NCBI GenBank assembly: GCA_963662175.1
Contig: OY759217.1
Span: 8,620,562 to 8,684,561, forward strand
DNA: 64,000 bases
Direction: 5' to 3'
DNA from: Aradus depressus
Lineage: Eukaryota > Arthropoda > Insecta > Hemiptera > Aradidae
Part shown: one piece after another, positions 63,456-64,000 of the stretch
Layout of the letters: the number at the start of each line of letters is the position of its first letter
How positions within the stretch are numbered: the stretch's first letter is position 1
Notes under the pieces: model-generated
Seen by the model: the letters and a program-made list of their open reading frames with translations, nothing else
Database searches by the model: none
What the model was told of the DNA's origin: nothing
Position numbers and translations under genes: made by a program

Positions 63456-64000
63456 CAAATATATATGCTATGTATCCTTTCTTGTATACAACATACTATG
63501 TTTATATTTATATACCTACCTATATATATTTTTTTTTTCAGGTAAGTACCCTCAAGTTACTTTGGAAACCGGTCTCTTGTATATTGCCGTAAGTTTTTCT
63601 TTTCATCATTCAAACAAAATAATAGTAATTATAATAATGCCTTTGCTTCTTGAATACATATTGTGACAGACGTCCATCTTCTGAGTCTATTTGTGTACAC
63701 TATACAAATAATTAGTGTACACTACTACATTGTGTAATTCTTTATTCACTATTTTCAAATAGTACACAATTAATGACCTATTTAGTACAAGAAAAAAATT
63801 GTCAAACTCATAATGTCAACTTTCTTTATATAACAAAAATTACATTAGTTCAAAAGAAACAACATAACATACATTTTAAAAAGTAAGTTTGAAAATGAAA
63901 AGAAATTTTATTATTCTGGGACCGAGGTCCCTTAAGAATAAATACATATAGAGTAATGAACAGAAAACAATTAAATAAAGTATCAGTGTGACGTACAAAG

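Overview
The window is nuclear DNA of an arthropod, most likely an insect. It is AT-rich and intron-bearing, and it is crowded with Ty3/gypsy (including one with an env gene), Jockey, Penelope, Tc1/mariner and hAT elements plus a tRNA-derived SINE whose tails carry AACCT/CCTAA units, the insect telomere-like motif. I cannot name the species from sequence alone. There are no bacterial-style operons, no CRISPR array and no stand-alone tRNA or rRNA gene.

Host genes are sparse. One gene on the minus strand (about 9.9 kb down to 2.2 kb) encodes a nucleoside hydrolase (inosine-uridine preferring family). Four exons with matching splice phases are clear (9736-9922, 7688-7820, 5745-5858, 2670-2818), and a fifth (2201-2305) is tentative. 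A diverged duplicate of the second exon lies at 7881-8311 and has expanded into seven in-frame 57-bp units. The C-terminal exon of a second nucleoside hydrolase lies at 44880-45212 (minus) and is interrupted by one in-frame TGA.

Mobile DNA makes up most of the rest. 17151-24321 is a structurally complete errantivirus (gag, pol, env; 213-bp LTRs with no difference seen; TTGA target duplication), whose integrase lacks the third catalytic acidic residue. 52975-61094 is a nest: a Penelope-like element (PLE) is interrupted by a Jockey LINE with both ORFs open and 13-bp target duplications, and its 3' end is followed by a small Ty3/gypsy element (150-bp LTRs, TTCAC duplication) that has lost reverse transcriptase but keeps a gag-protease-integrase reading frame. 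49891-51434 is a broken Tc1/mariner (DD34E) inserted inside a SINE. Other relics include a hAT transposase end (29.8-30.5 kb), a 521-bp solo LTR (35.7-36.2 kb), R1/Jockey-type LINE fragments, three fold-back or MITE elements and about twenty SINE copies.

The most interesting signal is a set of hammerhead-ribozyme-like motifs at the ends of PLE copies (1.7, 25.6, 26.2, 40.7, 47.3, 53.0 and 58.1 kb). At 40751-41338 this motif is amplified into a 12-copy tandem array with a 50-bp period; each repeat is little more than one ribozyme. Stems I and II re-pair with different sequences in different families, which supports the fold. The remaining space holds at least ten minisatellites (19 to 63 bp periods), poly-G/C tracts and a low-complexity interspersed family ('REP-B' below) found many times on both strands.
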